A stretch of 11,925 nt of DNA from Baffinella frigidus. Taxonomy: Eukaryota; Cryptophyceae; Cryptomonadales; Baffinellaceae. Below are positions 11,726-11,925 of the stretch, piece by piece; the stretch's first letter is position 1, and each line of letters opens with the position of its first letter. The position numbers and the translations under genes were made by a program. The notes beneath the pieces were generated by a model. The model was not told the origin of the DNA and did no database searches. It saw only the letters and a program-made list of their open reading frames with translations. The stretch spans positions 170,324 to 182,248 of the forward strand of contig MU646325.1 in assembly GCA_026770585.1 (NCBI GenBank). Direction: 5' to 3'.

Positions 11726-11925
11726 AGGTTAAGGGTTGAGGGGTAAGGGGGTGTTGGGTTCAGGGTGCAGGGTGCAGGGTGCAGGGTGCAGGAAGCAGGA
11801 TTCAGGGTCCAGGGTCCAGGGTCCAGGGTCCAGGGTCCAGGGTCCAGGGTTCAGGGTTCAGGGTTCAGGGTTCAGGGTTCAGGGTTCAAGGTTCAGGCTT
11901 CAGGGCCCACGGTCCACGGTTCAGG
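11726..11925. repeat. Serial G-rich heptamer blocks: TGCAGGG, TCCAGGG, TTCAGGG
   Basis: Four TGCAGGG units (about 11762-11791), then about seven TCCAGGG, then about six TTCAGGG. Each block is homogeneous and the change from one to the next is abrupt. Confidence 0.95.

Overview
The window is eukaryotic nuclear DNA. About nine tenths of it is low-complexity sequence built from 7-base units related to the plant/algal-type telomere repeat (CCCTAAA/TTTAGGG and variants such as CCCCAAA, CCCTACA, CCCCACA, TCTAGGG and TTCAGGG). The rest is CT/GA microsatellite, short exons and a few islands of unique sequence. No long ORF is a gene; the long ones are translations of satellite DNA. Small GT-AG exons, a heptameric telomere-like repeat and a VWA-Cache protein suggest a protist or alga with plant-type telomeres (a green alga, dinoflagellate or chromerid would fit). 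The sequence alone does not decide which.

One gene on the + strand runs through almost the whole window. I can chain 18 short exons (26-100 nt) from 330 to a stop codon at 11293-11295. Every junction is GT-AG, every phase matches, and the sum is 1104 nt (367 residues plus stop). The 5' end is missing: the first exon seen enters in the middle of a von Willebrand factor A (VWA) domain. The order of the product is VWA domain (exons A-F, 330-5393), Cache-like sensory/extracellular module (exons G-J, 5537-6532), then a cysteine-rich C-terminal part with one N-glycosylation sequon (exons K-Q, 7408-11295). This is the order seen in VWA/Cache proteins such as CACHD1 and the calcium-channel alpha2-delta subunits.

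Layout: 1-400 exon A with two upstream copies; 401-1141 AT-rich heptamers, G-rich heptamers and a 15-20 bp minisatellite; 1142-1646 two full versions of exon B around inverted-repeat elements; 1647-3290 mixed G-rich and C-rich heptamers with exon C and many partial copies; 3290-4260 exon D and partial copies; 4260-4740 a unique island; 4741-6170 exons E0-I in C-rich heptamers and CT repeat; 6170-7730 exons J and K with many partial copies and CT tracts; 7730-8425 unique DNA then CCCTAAA; 8426-9770 exon L, a CCCCACA satellite, a foldback element and five versions of exon M; 9770-11295 exons N-Q; 11296-11925 3' flank, where the heptamers become G-rich on the + strand.

The most unusual point is a regular pattern around seven exons. 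Upstream of six intact exons lie partial copies that keep the 3' splice site and the start of the exon; downstream lie partial copies that keep the end of the exon and usually the 5' splice site. The introns thus appear to have grown by repeated tandem duplication of their own splice boundaries. Some of these copies differ from the intact exon only at silent positions.
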